Assembly: GCA_001795115.1 (NCBI GenBank)
Contig: MGNI01000109.1
Span: 16,197 to 30,240, forward strand
Direction: 5' to 3'
Length of the DNA stretch: 14,044 nt
Origin: Chloroflexi bacterium RBG_16_48_8
GTDB taxonomy: Bacteria > Chloroflexota > Anaerolineae > Anaerolineales > E44-bin32
Both the position numbers and the translations under genes were made by a program. The first letter of the stretch is position 1. The number at the start of each line of letters is the position of its first letter. Shown one piece after another: positions 7,043 through 14,044 of the stretch. Under the pieces are notes generated by a model. The model saw only the letters and a list, made by a program, of their open reading frames with translations. It did not search any database and had not been told where the DNA came from.

Positions 7043-8578
7043 CTAGTTCACTTTGCATATGACGCTTGTGATGTCGTCCTCTTGAAACTGATGCTGGGAA
7101 AAGGATTGAACATCCTGAACTAGACGATCCAAAATGCCTCGCGCAGCATGGCTCCGATTACGATGAACAAGCTCAATTGCCCTTTGACCGCCAAATTCCA
7201 CATTATCCGGGGCTAAAGCCTCGGTGATTCCATCTGTTAGAAGGATAATGATGTCCCCTGAACCAAGGAGAATTTTTTCACTGGAGCAGTAGTTGTAATC
7301 TCGCAAGACACCCAAAGGGATCCCAGTAAAGCCCATCACGGTGCAGATCTCTCCGGCGCTATCCATCAGATAACCCGGCACATGTCCCGCGCAGGAATAG
7401 GTCAACGTCAGATTTCGAGGATCCAGATGAACCAGGATTATCGTCACAAATCGCTCACCCTCCACATCCGATGTCAGTTCCTGGTTGACTCTTGAAAGAA
7501 TCTCCCCTGGATCAGAGAGGATCTTCGCATAGGAACGGAGATAAGCCCTGGTCTCAGCCATCACCAAGGCTGCCCCAATGCCATGACCGCTGACATCTCC
7601 CACGACAATCCATAAGGAACTATCCGGAGTAGGGATGTAATCGAAATAATCTCCCCCAGTCTCATTAGCCGGATATGCTGCTCCTGCAATATCAAATCCT
7701 GGCACAGATACATCGGACGGATAAAACTGCTGCTGGATATTACGAGCGATACTAAGCTGGATATCCTGTTCATGCTTCTCCCTCAATTCTGTGATGTCCT
7801 TCAGAACAGAGACGAAGTTCTGGATATTGCCATCTTCGTCCTTGATGGGCGAGATGGTCTGTTCAGCCCAGTACAATTCACCGCTTTTCTTTTTGTTTAG
7901 GATCGTTCCACGGAAAGGTTCCCCTCCAAGAAGTCTTTTCCATAAGGATTGGTAAAAGGCCTGATCATGGTAACCTGATTTTAAAATACTGGGCTTTTCA
8001 CCTATAGCTTCTTCACGGCTGTAACCCGTTGTCACTTCGAAAGCCGGATTTACATATTCAATGACCCCTTCCGTGTTTGTAACGACCACGCTATCTGCAG
8101 TTTGCTCCACAGCTCTGGCAAGCTGTTCATATTGTTCTCTGAACGGACGCCCTGTGACCTCGCGAAAAATCACCACTCCCCCATTGACCTCTCCCTTTGA
8201 ATCAAACAAAGGATTGCTGGAGGTGCTGATCCAAATTCCCTCAAGTTGCTCCGAATTGCGAATGAAAATAACCTCATCAAGAACTGTCTCTCCTCGGATG
8301 GAACGAGCCAATGGCAATTCCATGGAGGGATAAGGGGTTATCCTATCTGTGCGAAAACAACCATAAACCCCTGTCCACTCCTCGAGAGAGATCGACTTCG
8401 AACCTATTCCCAAGATCCTCTCAGCAGCAGGATTGAAGAACATGAACCTCCCCTCCTGATCAGCGACAATCACACCCTCGGCAAGACTGTTCAAGATGGC
8501 TCTCAAGATCGTGGCTTCGTGGTGCAAAGACTCCAAATCTTCCAACTTGATCTGCAAGATCTGATCACGATTTACCAT
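7043..8578 (-). CDS. PAS-PAS-SpoIIE/RsbU-type serine phosphatase
   Basis: A cytoplasmic sensor phosphatase of about 511 residues with no membrane segment. Residues ~25-145 form a PAS domain (SLAEGVIVADQEGRFMFFN), ~152-265 a second PAS domain with a PAC-like end (LYWAEQTISPIKDEDG), then a linker helix and a PP2C-like SpoIIE domain (~295-510). Metal-binding motifs are intact: NETGGDYFDY, GDVSGHGIGAALVMA, CAGHVPGYL, LLTDGITEA and the final EDDITSV. Such proteins dephosphorylate an anti-anti-sigma factor in partner-switching stress pathways, with PAS domains sensing redox, ligands or gases. No STAS or anti-sigma kinase gene is nearby, so the partner is elsewhere. I choose ATG 8576-8578 over the adjoining GTG because AAAGGG lies at better spacing. 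It ends with TAG at a normal position. Confidence 0.94.
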   Translation of the reverse strand: MVNRDQILQIKLEDLESLHHEATILRAILNSLAEGVIVADQEGRFMFFNPAAERILGIGSKSISLEEWTGVYGCFRTDRITPYPSMELPLARSIRGETVLDEVIFIRNSEQLEGIWISTSSNPLFDSKGEVNGGVVIFREVTGRPFREQYEQLARAVEQTADSVVVTNTEGVIEYVNPAFEVTTGYSREEAIGEKPSILKSGYHDQAFYQSLWKRLLGGEPFRGTILNKKKSGELYWAEQTISPIKDEDGNIQNFVSVLKDITELREKHEQDIQLSIARNIQQQFYPSDVSVPGFDIAGAAYPANETGGDYFDYIPTPDSSLWIVVGDVSGHGIGAALVMAETRAYLRSYAKILSDPGEILSRVNQELTSDVEGERFVTIILVHLDPRNLTLTYSCAGHVPGYLMDSAGEICTVMGFTGIPLGVLRDYNYCSSEKILLGSGDIIILLTDGITEALAPDNVEFGGQRAIELVHRNRSHAARGILDRLVQDVQSFSQHQFQEDDITSVICKVN

Positions 8579-8959
8579 CACTCTTTTTCCCTTTGAACGG
8601 CACGATGTTGGCTATGGAAGTCATGAATGATAATTTGCCTTAGCTTATCTCGCCTGTGATCATTGCGCGGACAAGTTGTTATCCTATAATTCTGGCCAAT
8701 ATCATCCATATTGTTTCATTATAATCTATCTTGCTTTTACATGGATTAAATAACTCGCCCGAAAAGGATACCGGGTTTAATTGAGTCACCCACAATCACG
8801 CGGAAATCATACAGGGGTCAATGAAGAGTGTTCATCCCCAACAGCGTGATATCTTTCTGTGGGGTCAAGTGAAATTCCTTCAAGTCGAGTTGTCCAAACC
8901 ATGATCGAAATGAAAAGAACCGGGTTGACTCTACCTGCCCTATGGATCAGTTCATCCCT
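8579..8959. other. Intergenic region upstream of the phosphatase
   Basis: An AT-rich stretch. On the minus strand a perfect TATAAT (8718-8723) lies about 140 bases upstream of the phosphatase start and could be its -10 box, but no good -35 box lies at 16-18 bases. No hairpin with a T-tract was found after the HEAT-repeat gene. No RNA gene recognised. Confidence 0.4.
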
Positions 8960-9529
8960 TCATAAACCTTTGATGTGCTCGCTCTTGATCCATCCCTTGG
9001 GGAAGGGGACCTCATCATTCGTCAGCAGGTTCAGGGCTTTTCGTACCTTCGTCCGTATGGCGATACTATCGTCCATGCCATAAACTGTGATGCGTTCTAT
9101 AATTCGGTTGCGCTTCTGAGGATATTTGCGGGCGATGATGCAAAGACTGACAATAGCCCAACTTTTGGTAAACACACTTTCATCTTTAAGCAGGCGTAAG
9201 AGGCAGGTTGTCAAATCGTCAATACTTTCTTCATAGATAGCTAAATGCCCCAGTATCATCGCAAGATGCATCTTGACCATGGGCACAGTGTCTTTCTCTG
9301 CGATCCGGATAATCTTTGGTAGATGGTTATGAAGGAGTTCTGGTTTGACCCGTGCAATTTTTTCAAGGGCATCTCCTGTCCGACCACGGATCACCTCATC
9401 ATTTTCATCTAAACCTGCAATGACCTCATCAAACAATGATGGGTTCTCAAGGACAATATCCGCCACCTCGTTGGCCAAGCCGTCCGAGCGTAGATCACCC
9501 CCACGCAACCATTCTAGAATTGGATTCAT
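8960..9529 (-). CDS. HEAT-repeat protein
   Basis: A roughly 189-residue all-helical cytoplasmic protein made of about four HEAT-like helix pairs: PSLFDEVIAGLDENDEVIRGRT, PELLHNHLPKIIRIAEKDTV, SIDDLTTCLLRLLKDESVF and NRIIERITVYGMDDSIAIRT each begin a repeat, with the usual DxxxxxR/K pattern in the second helix. HEAT solenoids are protein-binding scaffolds and have no catalytic motif. The open frame begins at GTG 9547, but ATG 9527-9529 is preferred because GGAGG then lies 11 bases upstream instead of inside the gene. It follows two lipoprotein genes on the same strand with a 62-base gap, so it is probably the third gene of that operon. Its partner is unknown. Confidence 0.85.
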   Translation of the reverse strand: MNPILEWLRGGDLRSDGLANEVADIVLENPSLFDEVIAGLDENDEVIRGRTGDALEKIARVKPELLHNHLPKIIRIAEKDTVPMVKMHLAMILGHLAIYEESIDDLTTCLLRLLKDESVFTKSWAIVSLCIIARKYPQKRNRIIERITVYGMDDSIAIRTKVRKALNLLTNDEVPFPKGWIKSEHIKGL

Positions 9530-9591
9530 TGTGCCATTAACCTCCACGAAAATAAAGTAAATTCATGAATATTTACCAGGCGCAAGGAAAC

Positions 9592-10185
9592 TTAACGTTT
9601 TTCGAGTATCTTCCCTGTGATGGGATCAATACTGGTTGATCCACTAAAACCACCCAGACACTCGGATAAGGTAAGACGCCAAACAACAGGTTGTTTTTCC
9701 TGAGACAAAACTCGTTCCAACCTCAAGAAACTGTAATTTTGTTTTCCACTTCTTCTCAAGAATTCCAGACCGTCTGAATCAAGGGTGATATCAAGCGCTT
9801 CCTGCGTATCGATCTCCCAATCCTCCTAGGTGATAGGTTCTTGATAAATGACAGGGATTTCATGCCGAATTGGTTTCACGGATAACGAACCATCTGCTTT
9901 TAAATTAACTAGAAGGCTTTCAAACTCGCTGCTTGGAGAATTGAATGCTGCAGTGATGAGTACTGCATTTTCTGGTTGTTCAAACCAGACCGAGACATCC
10001 GCACAAGCCAAATATGAATCTCTACGCCAGGATTTTCCCTGTTGCTCAAGAGTTGGTAAATTTTCTTTTAACGATATGATTGATATCGTCTCTGTCGAAG
10101 TAGTTTCTTCTTCACCATTCGTGCATGCTGCAACGAAACCAACCAGGATAACAACGATGGTTACTGTAATTAGTCTTATCTTCAT
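9592..10185 (-). pseudogene. PepSY-like lipoprotein gene interrupted by in-frame TAG
   Basis: The frame starts on an ATGA overlap with the upstream lipoprotein gene. A signal peptide with lipobox VAAC (residues 1-21) predicts an outer-leaflet lipoprotein. After residue 119 (QEPIT) there is TAG at 9826-9828; the same frame resumes with EDWEIDTQEALDITLDSDG and ends at TAA (9592) after WRLTLSECLGGFSGST and SIDPITGKILEKR, the beta-hairpin ending typical of PepSY-like secreted proteins. The total would be 197 residues. Both halves are protein-like and in one frame, so a single nonsense change (for example CAG to TAG) explains it. The shortened product would lack the conserved C-terminal repeat. 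Function unknown; PepSY-like domains often inhibit proteases or act at the cell surface. Confidence 0.72.
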
Positions 10186-10925
10186 TCTATGACCCCATGA
10201 AGTTCTTCAAACAAATCTGCAACTAAGGCTTCCAAATCTCTTATTGCTCCAGAAGGATCGCCATCATTCAAAAGAAGCAGGTTCTCTATAAGCTTGTTTC
10301 TAGCATACCCAACCTGTTCCGGATAAGCTTCCATAAGCGCGCTGATGTAGACACGCTCAAAATTCATGTGGCTTATTTCGTCAATATTTATATCCTTTGG
10401 GATTTTATCTTCCTCATCAAGGTTTACCGTCCGTAAGAATTGTTTATATGCAGGATTCATTCCTGACATAAGTGTGCTTTGAGCCACCCAGTCATACGGG
10501 TACATGACATTTCCAGTATCAGGGTCCTCGAACGCTTGATTTGGATCAGGCAAGCATCTGTAAAAGTCATCCTGCGTCATCGGGTTCTCCGATAAGGTTG
10601 CCCCTATCTCCACCAGATCGTAACCTCATCTCTTGTACGCTTCTCTGATATCATCATTCATTGCCTGGTATACGGAACTTTCATAAAGGATATCTCCAGG
10701 CATAATACCTTGATATGGATCAAATAGCATATCAACTGCTTCTATTAGCTCAATCATTTCTGGCGTGTCTGTCGGCGTAGGTCCAAAACCCTGGAAGGGC
10801 TGCGGCTGCGTCCCAGGTGATTGGAAGCCAATCGTCGGAATGGCTGGCTCAAAATCGAAGGCGCAACCTTGCAGGAGCAGGACAACGATAAAAAGACAAA
10901 TCCTAATCCTCTTCCTGATCTTCAA
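10182..10925 (-). pseudogene. Lipoprotein gene interrupted by in-frame TGA
   Basis: Best start is TTG 10923-10925: it gives a compact signal peptide (KIRKRIRICLFIVVLLLQGC) with lipobox LLQGC and has GGGGG 4 bases upstream; the open frame extends to GTG 10949. A Pro/Thr/Gln-rich linker (FGPTPTDTPE) follows, then a helical domain, up to EAYKR and TGA at 10626-10628. The frame continues in register with GYDLVEIGATLSENPMTQDD and ends normally at 10182. The whole would be 247 residues. The C-terminal part is acidic and helical (ALMEAYPEQVGYARNKLIE) and has no known motif. A TGG to TGA change is one explanation. No selenocysteine element or selenoprotein gene is visible. Its stop overlaps the next lipoprotein gene by ATGA, so they were one operon. 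Confidence 0.7.
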
Positions 10926-10949
10926 TGAGCCCCCACAAATGACTCTCAC

Positions 10950-11048
10950 AAAGCGAACAGCCTTTTCCGGAATGTAAACCAGATAGCCTTTGCGGTCAAG
11001 AAATCGCTTTTGGATACACTCGTTTCCGGGGACTGGCTAAAGGAATTC
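10950..11048. other. Short gap upstream of the lipoprotein operon
   Basis: It contains no recognised gene. The minus-strand lipoprotein frame stays open upstream to about 11015, but that part is not family-like and precedes a better start at 10925. No promoter was identified. Confidence 0.3.
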
Positions 11049-11199
11049 CTATACTTGGTCTACAACAATAAGGATTTCCACACTTCCAACCATCATCTGT
11101 TCACCATCCATACTCAGAACGCAGCTGCCTATCGAGATCCCACCCCATGGCTTTCAGATGGATTGTATATTCTCCTGTAATGATACATGATGGTTGTCT
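11049..11199 (-). pseudogene. Frameshifted fragment of a beta-rich secreted protein
   Basis: One minus-strand frame gives ITGEYTIHLKAMG, and after a one-base shift at a G-run (11139-11146) another gives GISIGSCVLSMDGEQMMVGS followed by VEILIVVDQV and TAG (11049). Joined, they read as two beta-strand pairs of an extracellular beta-sandwich kind of domain. Neither frame has a start codon with a ribosome binding site, and the first is closed by TAG just upstream. I read it as the tail end of a lost gene whose 5' part was deleted beside the SPFH relic. The family is not identified. Confidence 0.4.
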
Positions 11200-11219
11200 C
11201 TAAGGTCCCCCCATCCAAT

Positions 11220-11708
11220 CTATCCTTTATGTATCTCTTGTATCTCCACTCTCCTTAACCCTGTACCGAAATTTCGTATCTTCTCTCCCAATTCCGTCTC
11301 CACCTCGCCCTCGATCCACCTTCGATTCATTCTGAGATCCATGCGCACCATATCGCTGATCAACCTCCTGAGCACAGTCTCAATGATGCCCTCGATGCCT
11401 GCTTCCAAATTACCCACCTGCAAGATACTTGTAGCCGGATCCACCACTTGATAGCGCCAAAGGAGGTCAACACTAACCTGCGATTGATCCCGTGTCGTCC
11501 CCTGCCAGGACAACCTCCGCTCCTGCTCTCGTAGATCCACCACCACTGCGCGCTCGATGAGGGGGATCAAAAAGACCAGTCCAGGACCTCTTACATCAAT
11601 GAACTTACCTAACCTGAAGACGGCCAGCCGCGTATGTTCAGAAGGAAATCGAAGGGATGAAATGGTTAAGGATAAGGATGTTAAGAAGAGAACGAGAAGG
11701 CAGAACAT
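11220..11708 (-). pseudogene. SPFH/stomatin-family gene, 3' truncated
   Basis: A membrane-anchored SPFH (prohibitin/stomatin) protein cut short. An N-terminal helix (MFCLLVLFLTSLSLTI) is followed by RLAVFRLGKFIDVRGPGLVF, VVVDLREQERRLSW and VSVDLLWRYQVVDPATSILQ, the hallmark strands of the domain, then RRVEIQEIHKG and TAG at 11220. Full-length relatives go on with another 80-120 residues: the I-x-P turn and a long coiled coil that drives oligomer rings. Sequence past the stop is not SPFH-like, so this is a real 3' loss and not only a nonsense codon. A TTG start at 11765 is possible; ATG 11706-11708 is preferred because it leads straight into the anchor helix. The gene follows the BMP relic with an 84-base gap. 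Confidence 0.68.
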
Positions 11709-11792
11709 GATAGGAGCATCTATACGAAACCTCAACGAACGAAGATGATTGAAACCTTGAGGCAATCCTGCAAGAGAAGAAAGTGTTCCACG

Positions 11793-12515
11793 CTATGTTT
11801 CAACAACCGTGCAATCCATGCATAGGAACTGCAGCACCTCAACAGCCGTCGCATGCTGCTGGTTGTAATAGTCGACGCCGTTTCGGAAGCCAAACATATA
11901 GGCCTCGACCGTCGGGAATGCAATTCCGCCAAATGTGGCCACTACACAGCTCTTCGTCATGCCTGCTGCCAAATAGCCAGCCAGGAAAGCGCCCTTGTCC
12001 GTGGAAAAAGTCAATCCCAGGACATTGGGAAGGGGAGGGTCATAAACAAAGTCTACGATCGCGAAGTTGACTTCAGGATTTTGCTCAGCGGCAGATCGAG
12101 TTGCATCCGCCATTGTAGTGCCGACGGTGACGATCTTGTCGAATCCCGCTTCGATGAAAGAGGCAATATGGCTGCCATAATCGGATTCCTAGGTCGATTC
12201 GATGAAATTGATCTCCGCACCAAACTGATCTCGCGCCATGACCAGACCTCTCCAGGCGGCATCATTCCAGCCATGATCATCAAAGCCGACCAAATCCGAA
12301 ACCACATCAACCCGTAAAGCCCGCGGGGTCTCCGTGGGTGGAACAGGTGTAGGAGCCACCATCGGGATAACCACTTCTTCCGTTGGCGCTGATTGCGCAA
12401 CTTCCGTGGGAGCGGGCGCCAGCGTGGTCGCAGGGATAGCTTCTTTAGGCGAGCTACATACTCTCAACATACTCACCAACAAAATCAAGCTCAAGATCAA
12501 ATACAAATTTCTCAT
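11793..12515 (-). pseudogene. BMP-family ABC substrate-binding lipoprotein, amber-interrupted and truncated
   Basis: A periplasmic-type binding protein of the Bmp/Med/TmpC family, which delivers nucleosides or related ligands to an ABC importer. It begins MRNLYLILSLILLVSMLRVC, a lipoprotein-like signal with an atypical lipobox (LRVC, no Gly/Ala before Cys), then a Pro/Thr-rich linker (TPVPPTETP). The domain starts at DLVGFDDHGWNDAAWRGL. After NFIEST a TAG (12189-12191) interrupts the frame, which continues with ESDYGSHIASFIEAGFDKIV, then VYDPPLPNVLGLTFSTDKG and FLAGYLAAGMTKS, all family-typical. It ends at VEVLQFLCMDCTVVET, about 120 residues short, so the second lobe is incomplete. No permease or ATPase gene follows. 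Both defects together mark it as non-functional. Confidence 0.82.
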
Positions 12516-12530
12516 TTTGCAATTTTCCAT

Positions 12531-12845
12531 TCGTGAAATTTTGTTCGGGGAACCTGACGACTGTGTCTCTTCCCCGATCAGCAAAGCCAGAAATGCTCAT
12601 CATTCCCTCTTGGCTTTTCATGTCGGCAGGTTCAAATTCGCCAATTAAACACCAATTTGCCTTATGCGCAATGATATCCCGTCAGAGATTGTGCCGATTA
12701 TCACAAATAAATCATCCACGTTTCATATTGAGGCAAGGCTTTGATATTTGAAAAAACGGATCTGCTTTTATTGCTGTTGAATCCCTTCGGCTTCAAAGCT
12801 CGATGCTAAGGATTATTCGAGCGTCAAACGAAATAGAGCTTTGCG
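12531..12845. other. Intergenic region upstream of the BMP relic
   Basis: No gene is called. A minus-strand 55-codon frame (12454-12621, MKSQEGMMSISGFADRGR...) overlaps the BMP signal peptide in another frame and lacks a ribosome binding site. The T-arm-like string GGTTCAAATTC near 12630 does not belong to a foldable tRNA. No terminator was recognised after the 260-residue gene. Confidence 0.35.
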
Positions 12846-13628
12846 CTAATGGGGGATGAGGGACCGATAGACAGCAAGGTAAATTTCCACCCCTAGCAGT
12901 GCTAGAAGCCAAATTTGTTCGTCCTTTGAGATCAGAAAAGGCTTAAGCTGGAAGGCATGCTTTAAAGATGACTTACTGGGCCTCCAGGAATTCCCACGGA
13001 TGTTGTAGAGGTTATGGTTTAGCGCGCCCACATTTCGCCCGTGCAAGCGTATTTCTCCATAGGAGGGTTCCAGCCCAAAGACGAGTCGATATGGGACCTG
13101 ATAGGTGCCAATCTCCCGATTGCCTATGCCGATGATCGTGGTGAGCCCCGATCTTTTCTGCAGGAGGCCAATCGACTGCTGGTGAGCAGAGAGCTGCGCC
13201 TCGATATTTAGAAAGGCATATTGAATGGAGAATTCGAGATCGTGCTCGGATGTCCGCAGCCGAAGTATGGATTTTGTGCGCCATTTCCTGGTTATATCGA
13301 AGGCCACCCAACCTGTCGCCTCTGGATCGTACAGACTTTTCAACGTACCTATAACGCGCGTTTCTTTAATATTTGTGCCAAACTTCGAGATGAGCAGTGA
13401 TGAAAAGTCATCGAAAGCGTCTGCGTTCCAAGGGAATAATTTGGGGACAGTCTCCATGAAGTAGGATTCAGAATCCATCTCGAGGATGGGCCGGCTCCGT
13501 CGAATGACCGTGAGTGGGATACCAATCATCACTCCGGCCTGCAAGAGGAAAAGACCGATAACAAAAGCAAAGAAAAGAAGGCCGAATCCACAGAAGAGGA
13601 ATATAGGAAACAGGTCAATCACACCCAT
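12846..13628 (-). CDS. Unrecognised membrane-anchored protein, 260 residues
   Basis: An intact 260-residue frame with a long hydrophobic N-terminus (residues ~7-40, one or two helices: FPIFLFCGFGLLFFAFVIGL) and a C-terminal hydrophobic stretch (IWLLALLGVEIYLAV, ~241-255). Between them is a soluble domain of about 200 residues, mixed alpha/beta, with alternating beta-strand patterns such as TKSILRLRTSEHDLEFSIQY and YQVPYRLVFGLEPSYGEIRL. I recognise no family or catalytic motif. The ATG at 13626-13628 has only a weak purine-rich AAGAGA before it. A plausible promoter lies 35-60 bases upstream. It is the only undamaged gene in the right third of the window and is transcribed as a single unit. 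Confidence 0.75.
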   Translation of the reverse strand: MGVIDLFPIFLFCGFGLLFFAFVIGLFLLQAGVMIGIPLTVIRRSRPILEMDSESYFMETVPKLFPWNADAFDDFSSLLISKFGTNIKETRVIGTLKSLYDPEATGWVAFDITRKWRTKSILRLRTSEHDLEFSIQYAFLNIEAQLSAHQQSIGLLQKRSGLTTIIGIGNREIGTYQVPYRLVFGLEPSYGEIRLHGRNVGALNHNLYNIRGNSWRPSKSSLKHAFQLKPFLISKDEQIWLLALLGVEIYLAVYRSLIPH

Positions 13629-13661
13629 TCTCTTGCAGCCCCGTTCATCTTCATGATGGCA

Positions 13662-13689
13662 AGTATAGCGTTTTTTTAGGCCTCAGCAA
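13662..13689 (-). promoter_or_regulatory. Putative promoter of the 260-residue protein gene
   Basis: On the minus strand TTGCTG (13684-13689) and TATACT (13662-13667) are separated by 16 bases, about 35 bases upstream of the ATG. The -10 box matches 5/6; the -35 box only 3/6. An A-run lies in the spacer. Confidence 0.45.
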
Positions 13690-13744
13690 CGGCTATCCTG
13701 CAAAAGGCTTCAGAAGTCTAATTTCTCAGGAAACTCTTAATAAA

Positions 13745-13834
13745 TCATGGTTTCTCCGTGTGAATATTGAGTTCCGGCATAGCCAACTCGTTGATCGTCT
13801 CGGTCTCCATCCGCAGGGAACGGATTGGGTCGAA
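13745..13834 (-). pseudogene. Possible 3' exon of a gene interrupted by the group II intron
   Basis: Directly after the predicted intron 3' end, the minus strand stays open for 29 codons (FDPIRSLRMETETINELAMP, then ELNIHTEKP) to TGA at 13745-13747. This would be the C-terminus of a host gene split by the intron. The frame also stays open back through the intron end, so coding is not proven, and I do not recognise the protein. The 5' exon lies outside the window. Confidence 0.35.
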
Positions 13835-13910
13835 ATCGGGATAGGAGGGGGCCTCACGGCTCCACTCCTCCCACACCACCGTACATGCGGGTCCGTATCC
13901 GGCGGTTCGG
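13835..13910 (-). mobile_element. Group II intron 3' end (domains V and VI)
   Basis: Downstream of the reverse-transcriptase stop, the minus strand carries the typical end of a bacterial group II intron. ACCGCCG and CGGTGGT pair as the lower stem of domain V, with a TACG-GACC-CGCA-like upper hairpin between them. A GGGAGGAG / CCCTCCT stem then fits domain VI, and CCCGAT closes the intron with a terminal purine-pyrimidine (AT). The 3' splice junction is placed at 13835/13834. The catalytic RNA 5' domains are outside the window. Confidence 0.7.
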
Positions 13911-14042
13911 TCAGGTACGACGAAGTTGATACTGCAAAGAGAAGCTCTTTAGGTCCAGACGATCCCAGGACGCATTGTTCAGCGCCTGGTGGAGTGGCGG
14001 GGAAGCCGCTAGTCGCCAGTACCCTTTACTTGTACCTGCGGT
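13911..14042 (-). CDS. ltrA: Group II intron reverse transcriptase/maturase, C-terminal end
   Basis: The last 43 codons of an intron-encoded protein, entering from the right edge. GYWRLAASPPLHQALNNASW followed by DRLDLKSFSLQYQLRRT matches the C-terminal DNA-binding region of LtrA-type proteins (GxWRLxxSPxLxxALxxAYW, then GLKSLxxxY). The frame ends in TGA at 13911-13913, a few bases before domain V, the normal layout because the ORF sits in domain IV. The Tyr usually found before Trp in the ALNNAYW motif is Ser here. The reverse transcriptase and maturase domains are beyond the edge, so activity cannot be judged. Confidence 0.78.
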   Translation of the reverse strand, partial: TAGTSKGYWRLAASPPLHQALNNASWDRLDLKSFSLQYQLRRT

Positions 14043-14044
14043 TC

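Noticed and set aside
6835..7062. Plus-strand 75-codon frame with CHSC and CNSC pairs, like a zinc ribbon
   Set aside because: No ribosome binding site near the ATG, no conserved spacing known to me, and it runs into the phosphatase gene on the other strand. The two CxxC pairs may be coincidence.
10626..10628. Selenocysteine at the in-frame TGA
   Set aside because: The surrounding lipoprotein has no redox motif, relatives are not known selenoproteins, and no downstream SECIS-like hairpin was evident.
9592..12515. Genome-wide reassignment of TAG to an amino acid
   Set aside because: The class III aminotransferase (4107) and the phosphatase (7043) end at TAG at normal family lengths, and one interruption is TGA, so a single code change does not explain the pattern.
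12454..12621. Minus-strand 55-codon frame MKSQEGMMSISGFADRGR...
   Set aside because: It overlaps the BMP signal peptide in a different frame and has no start signal; the signal peptide frame is the better supported one.
12620..12660. GGTTCAAATTC resembling a tRNA T-arm followed by ACACCA
   Set aside because: The T stem does not pair and no anticodon or D arm can be folded upstream.
13670..13700. T-run next to GGCCTCAG as a rho-independent terminator
   Set aside because: On the strand where a hairpin would come first the run reads as A, and on the other strand the T-run precedes the hairpin.

Overview
The window looks like chromosomal DNA of an uncultured Chloroflexota, probably of the Anaerolineae type. 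This is inferred from protein flavour: secreted lipoproteins with Pro/Thr-rich linkers, a BMP-family binding protein, and a PadR regulator coupled to a polytopic membrane protein of a kind common in that phylum. No rRNA, tRNA or other marker gene is present, so the placement is tentative.

Layout, left to right. (1) 1-756, minus: 5' part of a class V (cysteine desulfurase/epimerase-like) PLP aminotransferase running off the left edge. (2) 848-1802, minus: an intact ZIP-family metal transporter, with the tail of a GNAT acetyltransferase fused at its 3' end and another possible gene tail at its ribosome binding site. (3) 1907-2557: mostly empty, ending in a strong promoter that overlaps a perfect 10+1+10 bp inverted repeat. 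(4) 2558-4005, plus: PadR repressor, translationally coupled to a membrane protein gene split by an in-frame TAG. A hairpin at 4033-4060 separates this unit from the convergent genes. (5) 4107-6690, minus: a class III aminotransferase and a threonine/serine-dehydratase-like enzyme. (6) 7043-8578, minus: a PAS-PAS-SpoIIE/RsbU phosphatase. (7) 8960-10925, minus: a small apparent operon of two lipoproteins and a HEAT-repeat protein; both lipoprotein genes carry an in-frame stop. (8) 11049-12515, minus: gene relics placed end to end, namely a frameshifted fragment, a 3'-truncated SPFH/stomatin gene, and a BMP-type binding protein with an in-frame TAG and a missing C-terminus. (9) 12846-13628, minus: an unrecognised membrane-anchored protein. 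(10) 13745-14044, minus: the 3' end of a group II intron (C-terminus of its reverse transcriptase plus domain V/VI-like RNA) and a short open exon frame.

The left two thirds is mostly ordinary metabolism and signalling: three PLP enzymes of amino-acid chemistry, a divalent-metal importer and a stress-type phosphatase. The most unusual property is the number of genes that are family-like on both sides of a single in-frame stop (TAG at 3097, 9826 and 12189; TGA at 10626), next to truncated and frameshifted relics. The phosphatase and the class III aminotransferase end at TAG at family-normal positions, so whole-genome reassignment of TAG is unlikely. Gene decay, or C-to-T/G-to-A type errors in the assembly, explains the pattern best; local readthrough remains open.
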